Assembly (NCBI GenBank): GCA_964388965.1
Contig: CAYMCP010000019.1
Span: 1 to 46,853, forward strand
Origin: Albibeggiatoa sp964388965
GTDB taxonomy: Bacteria; Pseudomonadota; Gammaproteobacteria; Beggiatoales; Beggiatoaceae
Length of the DNA stretch: 46,853 bases
Reading direction: 5' to 3'
Part shown: positions 7,776 through 16,616 of the stretch, piece after piece
Layout: every line of letters begins with the position of its first letter
Numbering within the stretch: position 1 is the stretch's first letter
Notes under the pieces: model-generated
Told to the model about the DNA's origin: nothing
Databases searched by the model: none
The model's input: the letters and a program-made list of their open reading frames with translations, nothing else
Position numbers and translations under genes: made by a program

Positions 7776-9092
7776 TTAATCTAAATTTTTTAGCAACAGC
7801 GCATTGTGCAAAGTCTTATCCGTTGGCAATTTCGCGTACACAATATAACCAGAACCTAGCGCAACTTGCATCGTGCAACCTTTTTCATCTTGCATCGCCT
7901 GCAATTTAAAGTGAATATTTCCCTCTGGCGTCATCAACTCCAGCACATCGCCGATTGCAAATTTATTTTTTACCTCAATTTGAGCTAAACCAGTCTCAAT
8001 GTCTTGTTTTAAAATTTCACCAACAAATAATTGCTTATCTCGCAATGAATTACCTGTTGTATAATTTTGATATTCATCATGCACATGCCGACGATAAAAA
8101 CCCTCAGTGTAACCACGATTCGCTAATTTTTCTAACTCATCCATTAAATTCATATCAAAAGCTTGTCCTTGTAACGCGCCATCAATTGCCTGCTGATAGA
8201 CTTGTACTGTTCTAGCAACGTAATAATGTGATTTGGTACGTCCTTCGATTTTTAAGCTATCAATACCCATTTCAACGAGTTGCTTTACATGTTGTACCGC
8301 ACGTAAATCCTTAGAATTCATGATATAAGTACCATGCTCATCTTCAAAAATAGGCATTAACTCATCAGGTCGCGTGCGCTCTTCTAGTAAAAATACACCG
8401 TTTTGGGTTTCACCCATTCCCAGATCAGGCGCGGATTTTGGTACGATTTCCCCTGTTATAGCCGTTTTACCTTCATGTAATTTATAATCCCAACGACAAG
8501 CATTTGTACACGTTCCCTGATTTGGATCACGATGATTCATATAGCCTGACAATAAACAACGTCCAGAATAGGCAATACACAACGCACCATGTACAAATAC
8601 CTCTAATTCCATCTCTGGGCATTGTTGCCGAATTTCAGCAATTTCTTCTAAGGAAAGCTCACGCGATAAAATAATACGAGTTAAACCTAATTGTTGCCAA
8701 AATTTCACACTAGCGTAATTCATTGTATTGGCTTGCACTGACAAATGTATTGGCATCTCCGACCAACGCTCACGTACCATCATAATCAAACCAGGGTCTG
8801 CCATAATTAATGCGTCGGGCTGCATATCAATCACAGGCTCTAAATCTGCTAAAAAAGTTTTAATTTTATTATTGTGCGGTAAAATATTAGCGGCGACATA
8901 AAATCTTTTATTTTGCGCGTGAGTTTCTCGTATTGCTTGAGCAAAACTATCTAACTTATTAAAATCATTATTTCTCACTCTCAAGCTGTAACGAGGTTGA
9001 CCAGCGTACACCGCGTCAGCACCATAAGCCAAAGCATAACGCATATTTCTTAAATTTCCCGCAGGTGCAAGTAATTCTGGTCGTTTCATCAT
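7776..9092 (-). CDS. trhP: U32-family tRNA 5-hydroxyuridine synthesis protein (YegQ/TrhP)
   Basis: 438 residues, near the E. coli YegQ length. It starts MKRPELLAPAGNLRNMRYA, the usual U32 beginning. The family signature EVFVHGALCIAYSGRCLLS lies at ~164-182. Four Cys (172, 179, 195, 199) probably hold an iron-sulfur cluster. TrhP uses prephenate to make 5-hydroxyuridine at tRNA wobble position 34. Despite the old peptidase label, no protease site is implied. The C-terminal beta-domain (VGEILKQDIETGLAQIEVKNKFAIGD spread over ~350-375) fits TrhP. The gene is divergent from the secreted protein at 9386. Confidence 0.9.
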   Translation of the reverse strand: MMKRPELLAPAGNLRNMRYALAYGADAVYAGQPRYSLRVRNNDFNKLDSFAQAIRETHAQNKRFYVAANILPHNNKIKTFLADLEPVIDMQPDALIMADPGLIMMVRERWSEMPIHLSVQANTMNYASVKFWQQLGLTRIILSRELSLEEIAEIRQQCPEMELEVFVHGALCIAYSGRCLLSGYMNHRDPNQGTCTNACRWDYKLHEGKTAITGEIVPKSAPDLGMGETQNGVFLLEERTRPDELMPIFEDEHGTYIMNSKDLRAVQHVKQLVEMGIDSLKIEGRTKSHYYVARTVQVYQQAIDGALQGQAFDMNLMDELEKLANRGYTEGFYRRHVHDEYQNYTTGNSLRDKQLFVGEILKQDIETGLAQIEVKNKFAIGDVLELMTPEGNIHFKLQAMQDEKGCTMQVALGSGYIVYAKLPTDKTLHNALLLKNLD

Positions 9093-9140
9093 AAAATGCG
9101 TCTTAAAATAGGGTTATTTACAAAAGTTTTATTTTCAATA

Positions 9141-9168
9141 CGCAAAAAGCGTTTTGCGCGTATAATCA
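9141..9168. promoter_or_regulatory. Palindrome beside a TATAAT box in the trhP/9386 divergent region
   Basis: CGCAAAA (9141-9147) and TTTTGCG (9152-9158) form an inverted repeat with a 4-base loop, directly followed by CGTATAATC. The position between divergent genes suits an operator or a promoter element. The rest of the 293-base gap is AT-rich and shows nothing else recognisable. Confidence 0.3.
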
Positions 9169-9385
9169 AGTTTTCTCTACTTATCATAAGCTTGTTAGTG
9201 GGTATTTTCAATTTAAAAAATCTAATACGGATGTTTGATTTAAAAACTTATGACTAATATTTGAAGTTTTTAATTTATTAAAAAATGTAGCAGTAGTAAA
9301 ATGATAGCCACGTTTATGCAACCTTAGCTTAATATAATATTTTTACCACTTAACCATAACAATTTAAATTTTTAGGAGTTTATTT

Positions 9386-10939
9386 ATGCGTTTAAAGACA
9401 TTGTTAATTTATTTGCTATTTCTTAATTGGTTACCAATTGCAATAGCAATGGATAGTCAAAGTATTATTGATAGCGCAGAAAGAATACAATTTGCCAAAG
9501 GGCAATTTTCGGCGACGATAACAGGTCAGATGAGTAATCAAGCGGATAAAAATCATTATATACTACGTGCTAGTTCTGGCCAAACAATGTCTGTCCAATT
9601 AAATTCCAACACACCTTATGCTTATGCTTCGGTTTTTTTGGTTGCGGGTAATCAGTTACAAGAAGTACTATCCACCTCTGCGACACCCACCCGTTGGTCA
9701 AATATTTTACCCCATAATGCTGATTACATCATCCGAGTAGGATTAACTCAACCTGATACAGCGCAAATTCACTATCGTTTAGAAATTAGCGTATACGAAG
9801 ATCAAGCACAGTCTTTACCGCCAGTAACTGCGCCTACTATACCGCCAGTAACTGCACCCACTATACCACCAGTGATTGCACCTACTGTCAAGACAGTAGA
9901 GCAAACTGTGAAAGAAGCCTCAGAGCAAGTTATTCCAATAACACCTAAGCCCATCGAAGAGGTGATGGATAAGCCTGAAAATAATATTGAAATGCTTGTG
10001 ACTACGGCTGAAATCGAAGGCGATTATATTTTAAACCGTAAAGCTAATTTGAATGTATTAAAAATTTTTGGCAATCGTGTGTTTATTCGTATTACAGGTT
10101 TAGGTCAAACGACGTGTAATTTTACAGGATCAGGCTTATTAACCAGCGATATGGTGACAATTCATAACAAATTTATTGATGAAACAATCCAATTTGAATT
10201 TTTACCAGATACTGTTGTTGTGCGTGGTGGTAACAAAGCAAGTGCATTTTGCGCAGGAGATATGAGCGTCGTTGGTAAATATGTACGTCCTCATTTATTA
10301 CCACCCATTCAAGTCGCAGAGCCAACCAAACCTAAACCCGCTTCATCGACGAATGTAATTGAAATGTTGAAATGTCGTTGTGTCACGTTTAACCGTGAAC
10401 CTGTCGCAACACAACAAAGTATGCAAACTTGGATGCAAGGTTTTAGACAAGGTAAACAAGCATCAACACGATTAAGCTTAGACTTATCTGCTACCAATAT
10501 AGAAGCCTCCTTAGCAAAATTAACGCAATTTTGCGCAACAAATAAAAATTCATACCTATTACAAGTACATGAAGATTTAATTGAACAACAAACACAACAA
10601 TCTACAACAGAAGTTGAAGAAGAAGGCACATTCGCTTTTATGCGTAAATTGGTGAAAAGAGTAGGTAATATCATTGAAAGTATTTCTAGTCAAGAATTGG
10701 ACATGTCACGTCATTTATGCTTTGATTTCCGCAGACAAAGTGAAGAAAATCAACGTATTATCATGTCTTGGGTTTTAGGTTATGGTCAAGGACGTATTCA
10801 TAATTTCAGTGAAATTTCCGTTGATTTCTCAACTAACTTCTTAGATAAAAATATTCAGGTATTAGCAAATTATTGTGCTAATCATGAAAATGAAATTTTA
10901 ATCAGTGCCGCTGACGCACTATCAAGCCGTAATAAATAA
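9386..10939 (+). CDS. Secreted multi-domain protein with two HdeA-like domains
   Basis: 517 residues with a signal peptide (residues 1-21, cleaving near AIAMDSQ). Residues ~33-137 form a beta-rich domain with GQMSNQADKNHYILRASSGQ, resembling bacterial pre-peptidase-like or PliI-like modules. Next comes a Pro-rich linker of three 8-residue repeats (PPVTAPTI) at ~145-168. A second beta domain with C244 and C289 follows. Finally two related helical domains each carry one Cys pair, C332-C383 and C445-C497. The 51-52 residue spacing, the M/W..GxxxG..T helix and the YCANHENEI end recall HdeA/HdeB acid-stress chaperones. A periplasmic or outer-membrane-associated role is inferred. GGAG precedes the ATG, and a hairpin terminator follows the gene. 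Confidence 0.6.
   Translation: MRLKTLLIYLLFLNWLPIAIAMDSQSIIDSAERIQFAKGQFSATITGQMSNQADKNHYILRASSGQTMSVQLNSNTPYAYASVFLVAGNQLQEVLSTSATPTRWSNILPHNADYIIRVGLTQPDTAQIHYRLEISVYEDQAQSLPPVTAPTIPPVTAPTIPPVIAPTVKTVEQTVKEASEQVIPITPKPIEEVMDKPENNIEMLVTTAEIEGDYILNRKANLNVLKIFGNRVFIRITGLGQTTCNFTGSGLLTSDMVTIHNKFIDETIQFEFLPDTVVVRGGNKASAFCAGDMSVVGKYVRPHLLPPIQVAEPTKPKPASSTNVIEMLKCRCVTFNREPVATQQSMQTWMQGFRQGKQASTRLSLDLSATNIEASLAKLTQFCATNKNSYLLQVHEDLIEQQTQQSTTEVEEEGTFAFMRKLVKRVGNIIESISSQELDMSRHLCFDFRRQSEENQRIIMSWVLGYGQGRIHNFSEISVDFSTNFLDKNIQVLANYCANHENEILISAADALSSRNK
9818..9889 (+). repeat. 24-bp tandem repeat, three units, in the secreted-protein gene
   Basis: Units at 9818-9841, 9842-9865 and 9866-9889. The first two differ at two positions; the third is more diverged. 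They encode a PPV(T/I)APT(I/V) linker between domains. Unit number could vary by slippage without breaking the frame. Confidence 0.85.
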
Positions 10940-10948
10940 ACTTCAATG

Positions 10949-10969
10949 GGACTGGCACATTGTCAGTCC
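10949..10969 (+). terminator. Intrinsic terminator after the HdeA-like protein gene
   Basis: GGACTG (10949-10954) pairs with CAGTCC (10964-10969), and the ACA/TGT inside extends the stem. TTTGGTTT follows. It lies 10 bases after the stop and 41 bases before the carbonic anhydrase start. Confidence 0.6.
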
Positions 10970-11009
10970 TTTGGTTTAAAAATATTTCTCAAATCTAAGG
11001 TGAATTTAG

Positions 11010-11630
11010 ATGTTATCAGCACTAGAAGCACTTGAGCGTTTGCGTCAGGGCAACCAACGTTTTGCCTCTGGTAATACTCGTAATCGTGACATGAGCAATC
11101 AAGAAAATCGTATTGAATTACTTAGCGGACAAAATCCATTTGCAGTCATCATCGGTTGTTCTGACTCGCGTGTACCGGTAGAAATCATTTTTGATCAAGG
11201 TTTAGGCGATTTATTTGTTATTCGTGTTGCTGGTAACATTGTTGCTCCTTCTCAAATTGGAAGTGTGGAATTTGCCGCAGAACGCTTTGGAACAAAACTA
11301 GTTGTCGTATTGGGACATACGCATTGCGGTGCGGTCGAAGCGACGCTGCAACAATTGCAACAACCAGTGGAAAATCAATCACGTAATTTACGTTCAATCG
11401 TTAAACGTATTCGTCCGTCGGTAGCAGGCTTGCTCGAAACCGATTTGCGACATCATCCTGAAGAATTAACTAAACACGCGGTACGTGCTAATGTTCGCGT
11501 TTCGGTCAGCCATTTATGTCATGGTTCAGAAATTTTAGAAAATATGATAGAAAATAATGAGTTGCTTGCAATTGGAGCAGAATATTCATTAGAAACGGGT
11601 ATAGTTGAATTTTTTGAGAATATACCTTAA
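11010..11630 (+). CDS. Beta-class carbonic anhydrase
   Basis: 206 residues, the common bacterial beta-CA length. Zinc ligands are C50 (GCSDSRVP), H103 and C106 (GHTHCGA). D52 and R54 form the catalytic Asp-Arg dyad. It interconverts CO2 and bicarbonate in the cytoplasm. No signal peptide is present. The gene stands alone, convergent with comEC and separated by only a few bases. In an autotroph it could supply inorganic carbon, but no carboxysome genes are present here, so the link is only inferred. Confidence 0.95.
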   Translation: MLSALEALERLRQGNQRFASGNTRNRDMSNQENRIELLSGQNPFAVIIGCSDSRVPVEIIFDQGLGDLFVIRVAGNIVAPSQIGSVEFAAERFGTKLVVVLGHTHCGAVEATLQQLQQPVENQSRNLRSIVKRIRPSVAGLLETDLRHHPEELTKHAVRANVRVSVSHLCHGSEILENMIENNELLAIGAEYSLETGIVEFFENIP

Positions 11631-11633
11631 TTA

Positions 11634-14030
11634 TTATCGTAAATGCCAAATTCGTTGCATTGTTTCACGGGCTAAAATCGGTTGTAAGAAATTGCCTGAA
11701 TGTGGACTAAAATGAATTGCACCTGTATACGGCGTATTAAAAGTTTGGGCATGTTGATAACGTTGTAAAATTTGCGGATGTGGATGATTATAATGATTTA
11801 AATAACCAGTTGAAAATATAGCAATTTTAGGATTTACTGCTCGAATAAATTGAAACGATGATGATGTTTTACTACCATGATGTGGCACAATTAAAATATC
11901 AGCTTGCAAATCTACCTTTTTCTGCAATAAATTAAATTCGACCAATTCCGAAATATCGCCAGTTAGCAACACATTATTTTTTATTCCCGTTATTTTCAAA
12001 ATACAACTTTTATCATTATTTTTATAATAATCTGAACTTGGGTGTAATATTTCAAAAAATACACCATCCCATCGCCATTTTTGTCCAGAACGACATTTTG
12101 CGACATTGACGCTTTGCTGAATAGGTACACTTAAATAATGTCGTATTTTTGATATTTCTGTTTCACCGGTCAAAATTTGTTTGATTTTCATATTTTCTGC
12201 AATATTATTTACACCACCAATATGATCAGCATCTCCATGACTCGCAATGATTAAATCTAAGTGTTTGATTTTATGTATTTTTAAATAAGGCACAATAATC
12301 GTTTTGGCTTGCCAATTATTTGCTGTATCATACATAAGTTGATGATTTTGGGTTTCAATCACGGTGGCTAGATTTTGTCCGACATCCAGTACAGTAAATT
12401 TAAATTCTCCATAATTCATGATGTTAGCTGGTGGAAGGTTAATAAATAATGGCAATAAGCCTATGAGACCTAACCAACGTAGTGAAAAACCGTGAGGTGC
12501 GAAAATAATTAAAATACTAAAAACGGACAACATTACTGTAAATAAATTAATATTGATTATTAATGAATTAAATAAGTTAGATTGAATAAATTGATCAATT
12601 TCTAAGATGTTTTTTGCTATTTCAAATGAATAATTGAAAATAATAGAAACAATGCTGAGTATCCAAATTGATAAATCAACCGAAATCCAGTAAGAAAGTA
12701 AGCCAATGAATACTAATGGTAAAGTAACGAATGTAGTTAAAGGAATCATAAATAAATTTGTCAGCATTACACTGAATAAGTTACTATCTTGAAAAAAATA
12801 TTGACTTAAAGGGTAGTTAATGATAGAAATTATGAGTTGAAAAAAGATAAAGTAGACAATCATAAGACGTAAATAATTCAATTTATTTATTTTATATAAG
12901 CTTAATTGTTTATGAAAATGTAGAAATTGTGAAAAGTGAATAATAATACTCACAATACTAAATGACAGCCAAAACCCAGCAGTTAGCGTAGAAAGTGGGT
13001 CGTATATTAATACAAAAGCTAGTGCTAAACTTATTCGGTGAGAATGGCTTAAATTGCGATTAAAAAAATTTGGAATTAAAAAGCCGCAAACCATAATAAA
13101 TGCACGTTGCGCGGAAATGCTAAATCCTGCAAGCCAAACGTATAAAAATATAACAAATAGGCTCATTATGGTTGCGAAATAGATTGACGGAAATTTAAGT
13201 GGTAGCTTCCACCAGAAACTCCATACTATTTTTGAGATAAAAAATATTATAAATGCAATACTACTAACGTGTAATCCAGAAATAGCTACTAAATGTGCTG
13301 TGCCAGTTTGGCGGAATAATGTCCATTGTTGTTCTGAAATTAAATAGCGATGCCCTAACCCTATCGCTAAAATAATACCTGAATGGGATAAATTTTCGAT
13401 ATTAGATTGTATTTTTTTAATGAATTGTGATCGGAATGATTGATAATTGTTTGGTAGGGCTAACAGTTTTTGTTGCGCATCACGAGCTTTGCTAATATTA
13501 CCAGTAGCAACGATGCGTTGGATAAATAAGTGTTTGGAGTAATCAAATACATTAAAATTAATCGTACTATGCGGTCGTTTTAATCTGACTGTGAATTGCC
13601 ACACTTGACCAAATTCAACTTGTGGTAGCTTATCTTCTGCACTTAAATACCATTTTAGGCGTACTTTACCGTAAAAAGGGAAGCTTTGTTGCGCAATTAA
13701 GTGCGTAGCTTGTAGATCAAATTGAATATAAGATGTATTTTGAATGGGAATATTGACGATGCGACCTTGCAATAAGAGTTGTTTTTTCTCCATTTCTTTT
13801 GGTAATTGTTGTGCTAATATGCTTTGCGCATTCCAATACATCCAAATAAAGCCAAAAATGACAAAAATAATAAACCTTAATAAAAGGCTCACATTTTTTG
13901 CATATAAACAGCCTATCCCTAATCCTATTGCAATGATTAATGATAAAATAATCCATTGTATTGTAGGTAATGTAGGCAATTGCTGACAAATGAGTATTCC
14001 TAACAAAAAAGCAAGAATTGCTGAGCGCAT
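11634..14030 (-). CDS. comEC: DNA internalization competence protein ComEC/Rec2
   Basis: 798 residues from the ATG at 14030 (MRSAILAFLLG). A longer frame to 14162 would overlap the whole start of the divergent DUF2062 gene and encodes an unlikely Cys/Arg-rich leader. Order: two or three N-terminal membrane helices with an OB-like DUF4131 region, the Competence multi-helix domain with GLGHRYLISEQQW and TGTAHLVAISGLHVS, then a metallo-beta-lactamase-like domain (IIASHGDADHIGG, VPHHGSKTSSS). ComEC forms the inner-membrane channel for single-stranded DNA in natural transformation. Together with the pilin locus beginning 650 bases away it suggests competence, though other com genes are not in the window. 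Confidence 0.93.
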   Translation of the reverse strand: MRSAILAFLLGILICQQLPTLPTIQWIILSLIIAIGLGIGCLYAKNVSLLLRFIIFVIFGFIWMYWNAQSILAQQLPKEMEKKQLLLQGRIVNIPIQNTSYIQFDLQATHLIAQQSFPFYGKVRLKWYLSAEDKLPQVEFGQVWQFTVRLKRPHSTINFNVFDYSKHLFIQRIVATGNISKARDAQQKLLALPNNYQSFRSQFIKKIQSNIENLSHSGIILAIGLGHRYLISEQQWTLFRQTGTAHLVAISGLHVSSIAFIIFFISKIVWSFWWKLPLKFPSIYFATIMSLFVIFLYVWLAGFSISAQRAFIMVCGFLIPNFFNRNLSHSHRISLALAFVLIYDPLSTLTAGFWLSFSIVSIIIHFSQFLHFHKQLSLYKINKLNYLRLMIVYFIFFQLIISIINYPLSQYFFQDSNLFSVMLTNLFMIPLTTFVTLPLVFIGLLSYWISVDLSIWILSIVSIIFNYSFEIAKNILEIDQFIQSNLFNSLIININLFTVMLSVFSILIIFAPHGFSLRWLGLIGLLPLFINLPPANIMNYGEFKFTVLDVGQNLATVIETQNHQLMYDTANNWQAKTIIVPYLKIHKIKHLDLIIASHGDADHIGGVNNIAENMKIKQILTGETEISKIRHYLSVPIQQSVNVAKCRSGQKWRWDGVFFEILHPSSDYYKNNDKSCILKITGIKNNVLLTGDISELVEFNLLQKKVDLQADILIVPHHGSKTSSSFQFIRAVNPKIAIFSTGYLNHYNHPHPQILQRYQHAQTFNTPYTGAIHFSPHSGNFLQPILARETMQRIWHLR

Positions 14031-14043
14031 GATGTTGTAACGT

Positions 14044-14595
14044 ATGGCTAGAAAATTTTTCAAGCGGATGCTGCCACATCCAAAAACATTAAAATCGCAT
14101 CCACGCCTACAATTTTTAGGCACACGGCTGCACGAACCTAATTTGTGGCATTTTAACCGCAAATCATTGGCAGGTGGTATGGCTGTAGGCTTGTTTTCGG
14201 CATTTATTCCTTTTCCACTGCAAATGTTATGGGCGGCATTTTTAGCAATTTATTTTAAAGTAAACATTCCCTTATCTGTTTCTCTAGTTTGGATAACGAA
14301 TCCTATCACCATTCCCCCTATGTTTTATTTGGCTTATTGTTTGGGTGCGTTCATGATGGGGCTACCATTAGAAACTATGGATTTATCTCATTTAGAATTG
14401 AGTGAGATTATGCACAAATTTATGAGTTTATGGCAACCTTTGTTATTAGGTTCATTTTCGATAGGATTGGTATTAGCCATTATTGGTTATCATAGTGTTG
14501 ATTTTTTATGGAGACTGAATGTAAAACATTCATGGGAAAAACGACGGGAAAAACGACGGGAAAAACATAGATTAACTAAAATTATAGGTGAGTAA
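14044..14595 (+). CDS. DUF2062 membrane protein
   Basis: 183 residues. It starts MARKFFKRMLPHPKTLK, followed by LHEPNLWHFNRKSLAGGMAVGLFSAFIP (spread over ~46-75), which is the DUF2062 hallmark. Two hydrophobic hairpins (~60-95, ~135-155) precede a basic C-terminus. Function is unknown; the family is common in gammaproteobacteria, often next to comEC as here. The start lies only 13 bases from the divergent comEC start, so the two promoters must overlap the opposite coding sequences or each other. The C-terminus holds a 12-bp tandem repeat (14534-14567). Confidence 0.85.
   Translation: MARKFFKRMLPHPKTLKSHPRLQFLGTRLHEPNLWHFNRKSLAGGMAVGLFSAFIPFPLQMLWAAFLAIYFKVNIPLSVSLVWITNPITIPPMFYLAYCLGAFMMGLPLETMDLSHLELSEIMHKFMSLWQPLLLGSFSIGLVLAIIGYHSVDFLWRLNVKHSWEKRREKRREKHRLTKIIGE
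14534..14567 (+). repeat. 12-bp tandem repeat in DUF2062 gene
   Basis: GGGAAAAACGAC at 14534-14545 and 14546-14557, plus a partial third unit to 14567. It encodes the basic EKRREKRREK tail, so copy-number change would stay in frame. Confidence 0.75.
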
Positions 14596-14681
14596 TTAAA
14601 CATTTTTGATAAAAATAGTTGATAATATGAATTAATTATTTGATAATAGAATCCGTTCTACCGACAAAAAAGGTTGATAAC

Positions 14682-15158
14682 ATGTTGAAATCAGCTTCCT
14701 ATTTTGTACGTTCAATGTATCTGCTTGAATTATCTTTTATTGAATTATTGATGGCAATTTTAATTATTGCTATTACCATCACTACTAGCATTCCGTATAT
14801 TTACACAGCCATACATCGTAGCCAAATTTTTAGTGAAGTGACTATGCTTGTTTCTGCTGTGCGCAATGAAACTGCCATTTACTATGCACAACAAGGTCAA
14901 CTGCCTACGGAAACCAAACAATTAGCCACATTTAAAACAGAAGGCAAATACACTGATAATATTCGTTTGCAACAAGGCATGGTGATTGTGCAAATGAAGT
15001 CAGAAACGCCACCAGAAAACTCGACAAAATCAATACAACTTACCTTTCAAGCGGCTTTATCTAATGATTCTGCTATGCCATTTTTAATGTGGCAATGTGG
15101 GATAGATAATAATGTTACCATTATACCCAATCAATATTTACCTCATTACTGTCGTTAA
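14682..15158 (+). CDS. Type IV pilin-like protein lacking the prepilin-peptidase glycine
   Basis: 158 residues from the ATG at 14682, with AAGG eight bases upstream; a TTG at 14640 is a weaker option. The hydrophobic N-terminus (LSFIELLMAILIIAITITTS) aligns without gaps to the pilin helix of the neighbouring genes and keeps Glu5. Position -1, however, is Glu instead of Gly and +1 is Leu instead of Phe, so PilD cleavage and methylation are doubtful. The C-terminus keeps the paralogs' pattern: a WxC about 80 residues in front of the end region and a final LPxxC. It is first in a five-gene unit with a PilC-like protein and three normal prepilins. Confidence 0.75.
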   Translation: MLKSASYFVRSMYLLELSFIELLMAILIIAITITTSIPYIYTAIHRSQIFSEVTMLVSAVRNETAIYYAQQGQLPTETKQLATFKTEGKYTDNIRLQQGMVIVQMKSETPPENSTKSIQLTFQAALSNDSAMPFLMWQCGIDNNVTIIPNQYLPHYCR

Positions 15159-15169
15159 GGAAAAGCATT

Positions 15170-16171
15170 ATGAAATATCGTCATGATATTGCGTTACTAT
15201 TTAATGAGCTTGCTATTCTGCTTGAAAGTGGTATTGAAGTAGCCGAAGCACTGCAAATCATCCAAGCTGAACCTGATCCCGCATTAACTCCCATTATCAA
15301 TAATTTATCGAAAGCAATCGTTGGCGGCACACCTCTTAGCGAAGCTTTAAGCAAACAGCCTGAATATTTCGACATGTTCATTGTTGATGTGATTAAAAGA
15401 GGTGAAAAAAATAATCAATTAATCAGTACGTTATACGCAGTTGTTGAATTTTTACAAACTGACTTAGACGAACGGGAATTGACCAAGCAAATAGGTTTAT
15501 CATTAATTTATGTGATATTTTTGCTAGGCATTGCCTTTCTTGTTGCGACTGGACTACTTAATTACACCGTGCCAGTATTTGATGATTTATATTCTGGTTT
15601 TGGTGCTGAATTGCCTACACTCACACAATTTTTTATTGCATTTGGCGAATACAGCATTTTCATATTAATTGCCTTTGTGATTTTACTAGGTTTGAGCATT
15701 TGGAGCTGGTATCGCATTGCTTTTAATTTACCATTATTGGGAAAATTATATCATTTGACTGCCGTTTCACATTTTTTACACACGACGGGGTTTATTTTGC
15801 AACATGGTGGCACGGTGCAGCAAGCATTAGAAGGCGCAGGACATTCAATGTCTTACAACCGTCATTATAGCCAAAAATTGATTCAAGCCAGCCAAGAGAT
15901 TTCATCAGGAAAATCCACCGCCGAAGTGCTGAAACTAAGCAAATTATTTCCACAAAAAGTTATTCATGCGTTACATATTGGTGAAAATCGCCCACAATTT
16001 GCCAATTTATTATTGCAATTAGCAGCAGTATATCGGCTTAAAGTCAATCAAAGTTTTGAACCTCGCTTACGTTTATTTAGTTTTATCATGCTGATATTAG
16101 TCAGTATATTTATTGGCGCATTAGTCATTGCCATGTATCTACCGATTTTCAAAATGGGTGTGGTCATGTAA
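15170..16171 (+). CDS. PilC/GspF-type inner-membrane platform protein
   Basis: 333 residues, somewhat shorter than PilC (~400). It has two T2SSF domains: residues ~6-125, and ~198-320, which starts at AVSHFLHTTGFILQHGGTVQQAL. Each is followed by membrane helices (about 108-130, 155-177, 300-325). Platform proteins link the assembly ATPase to pilin extraction from the membrane. It lies 12 bases after the first pilin-like gene and 11 before the next. No PilB/PilT-type ATPase or prepilin peptidase is in this locus, so the assembly energy must come from elsewhere. Confidence 0.88.
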   Translation: MKYRHDIALLFNELAILLESGIEVAEALQIIQAEPDPALTPIINNLSKAIVGGTPLSEALSKQPEYFDMFIVDVIKRGEKNNQLISTLYAVVEFLQTDLDERELTKQIGLSLIYVIFLLGIAFLVATGLLNYTVPVFDDLYSGFGAELPTLTQFFIAFGEYSIFILIAFVILLGLSIWSWYRIAFNLPLLGKLYHLTAVSHFLHTTGFILQHGGTVQQALEGAGHSMSYNRHYSQKLIQASQEISSGKSTAEVLKLSKLFPQKVIHALHIGENRPQFANLLLQLAAVYRLKVNQSFEPRLRLFSFIMLILVSIFIGALVIAMYLPIFKMGVVM

Positions 16172-16181
16172 AGGTAACGTT

Positions 16182-16616
16182 ATGAAAAAACAAGGCTTCA
16201 TCTTTATCGAACTCATGATTGTAGTCATGATTGTCACCATTTTAACGACTGTTTCTATTCCCGCTTACACAGATTATTTATTGCGTAGCAAAGTGAGTGA
16301 AGGTTTATTGTTATCGTTACCAGTAAGGGTGGCGGTTAATGATTTTTACGCGCAACAAGGTCGTTTACCTGTGGACAATCAAGAAGCTGGCGTATTACCC
16401 GCACCGCAATTGCAAGGTCAATATGTGTCACAAATAACCGTTAAAAATGGTGATATTTCAGTTCAATTTCATCAAGAAATACATGGTATTTTATTGTTAA
16501 AACCACAAACTAAGCAATCTTATCCTTATGGCTCTATTTTTTGGCAATGTATGCCTGATGCGACCTCACCTATTAATGATGCTTACTTACCTCGCAGTTG
16601 CAAAGGACAAAGCTAA
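16182..16616 (+). CDS. Type IV prepilin
   Basis: 144 residues from the ATG at 16182, preceded by AAGGTAACGTT. Prepilin leader MKKQG then FIFIELMIVVMIVTILTTV, with Gly-1 and Glu5 intact, so PilD should process it after a 5-residue leader. The conserved AYTDYLLRSKVSEG region follows the hydrophobic helix. C-terminal WQC ... YLPRSC probably forms the disulfide-bounded D-region. Its TAA shares a base with the next ATG. Whether it is a major or minor pilin is not clear. Confidence 0.88.
   Translation: MKKQGFIFIELMIVVMIVTILTTVSIPAYTDYLLRSKVSEGLLLSLPVRVAVNDFYAQQGRLPVDNQEAGVLPAPQLQGQYVSQITVKNGDISVQFHQEIHGILLLKPQTKQSYPYGSIFWQCMPDATSPINDAYLPRSCKGQS

Noticed and set aside
9818..9889. CRISPR-like array
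   Set aside because: The units are contiguous with no spacers and lie in frame inside a coding region.
14031..14162. N-terminal extension of ComEC
   Set aside because: It would overlap the divergent DUF2062 gene, encodes a Cys/Arg-rich non-hydrophobic stretch, and ComEC normally begins at the first membrane helix.
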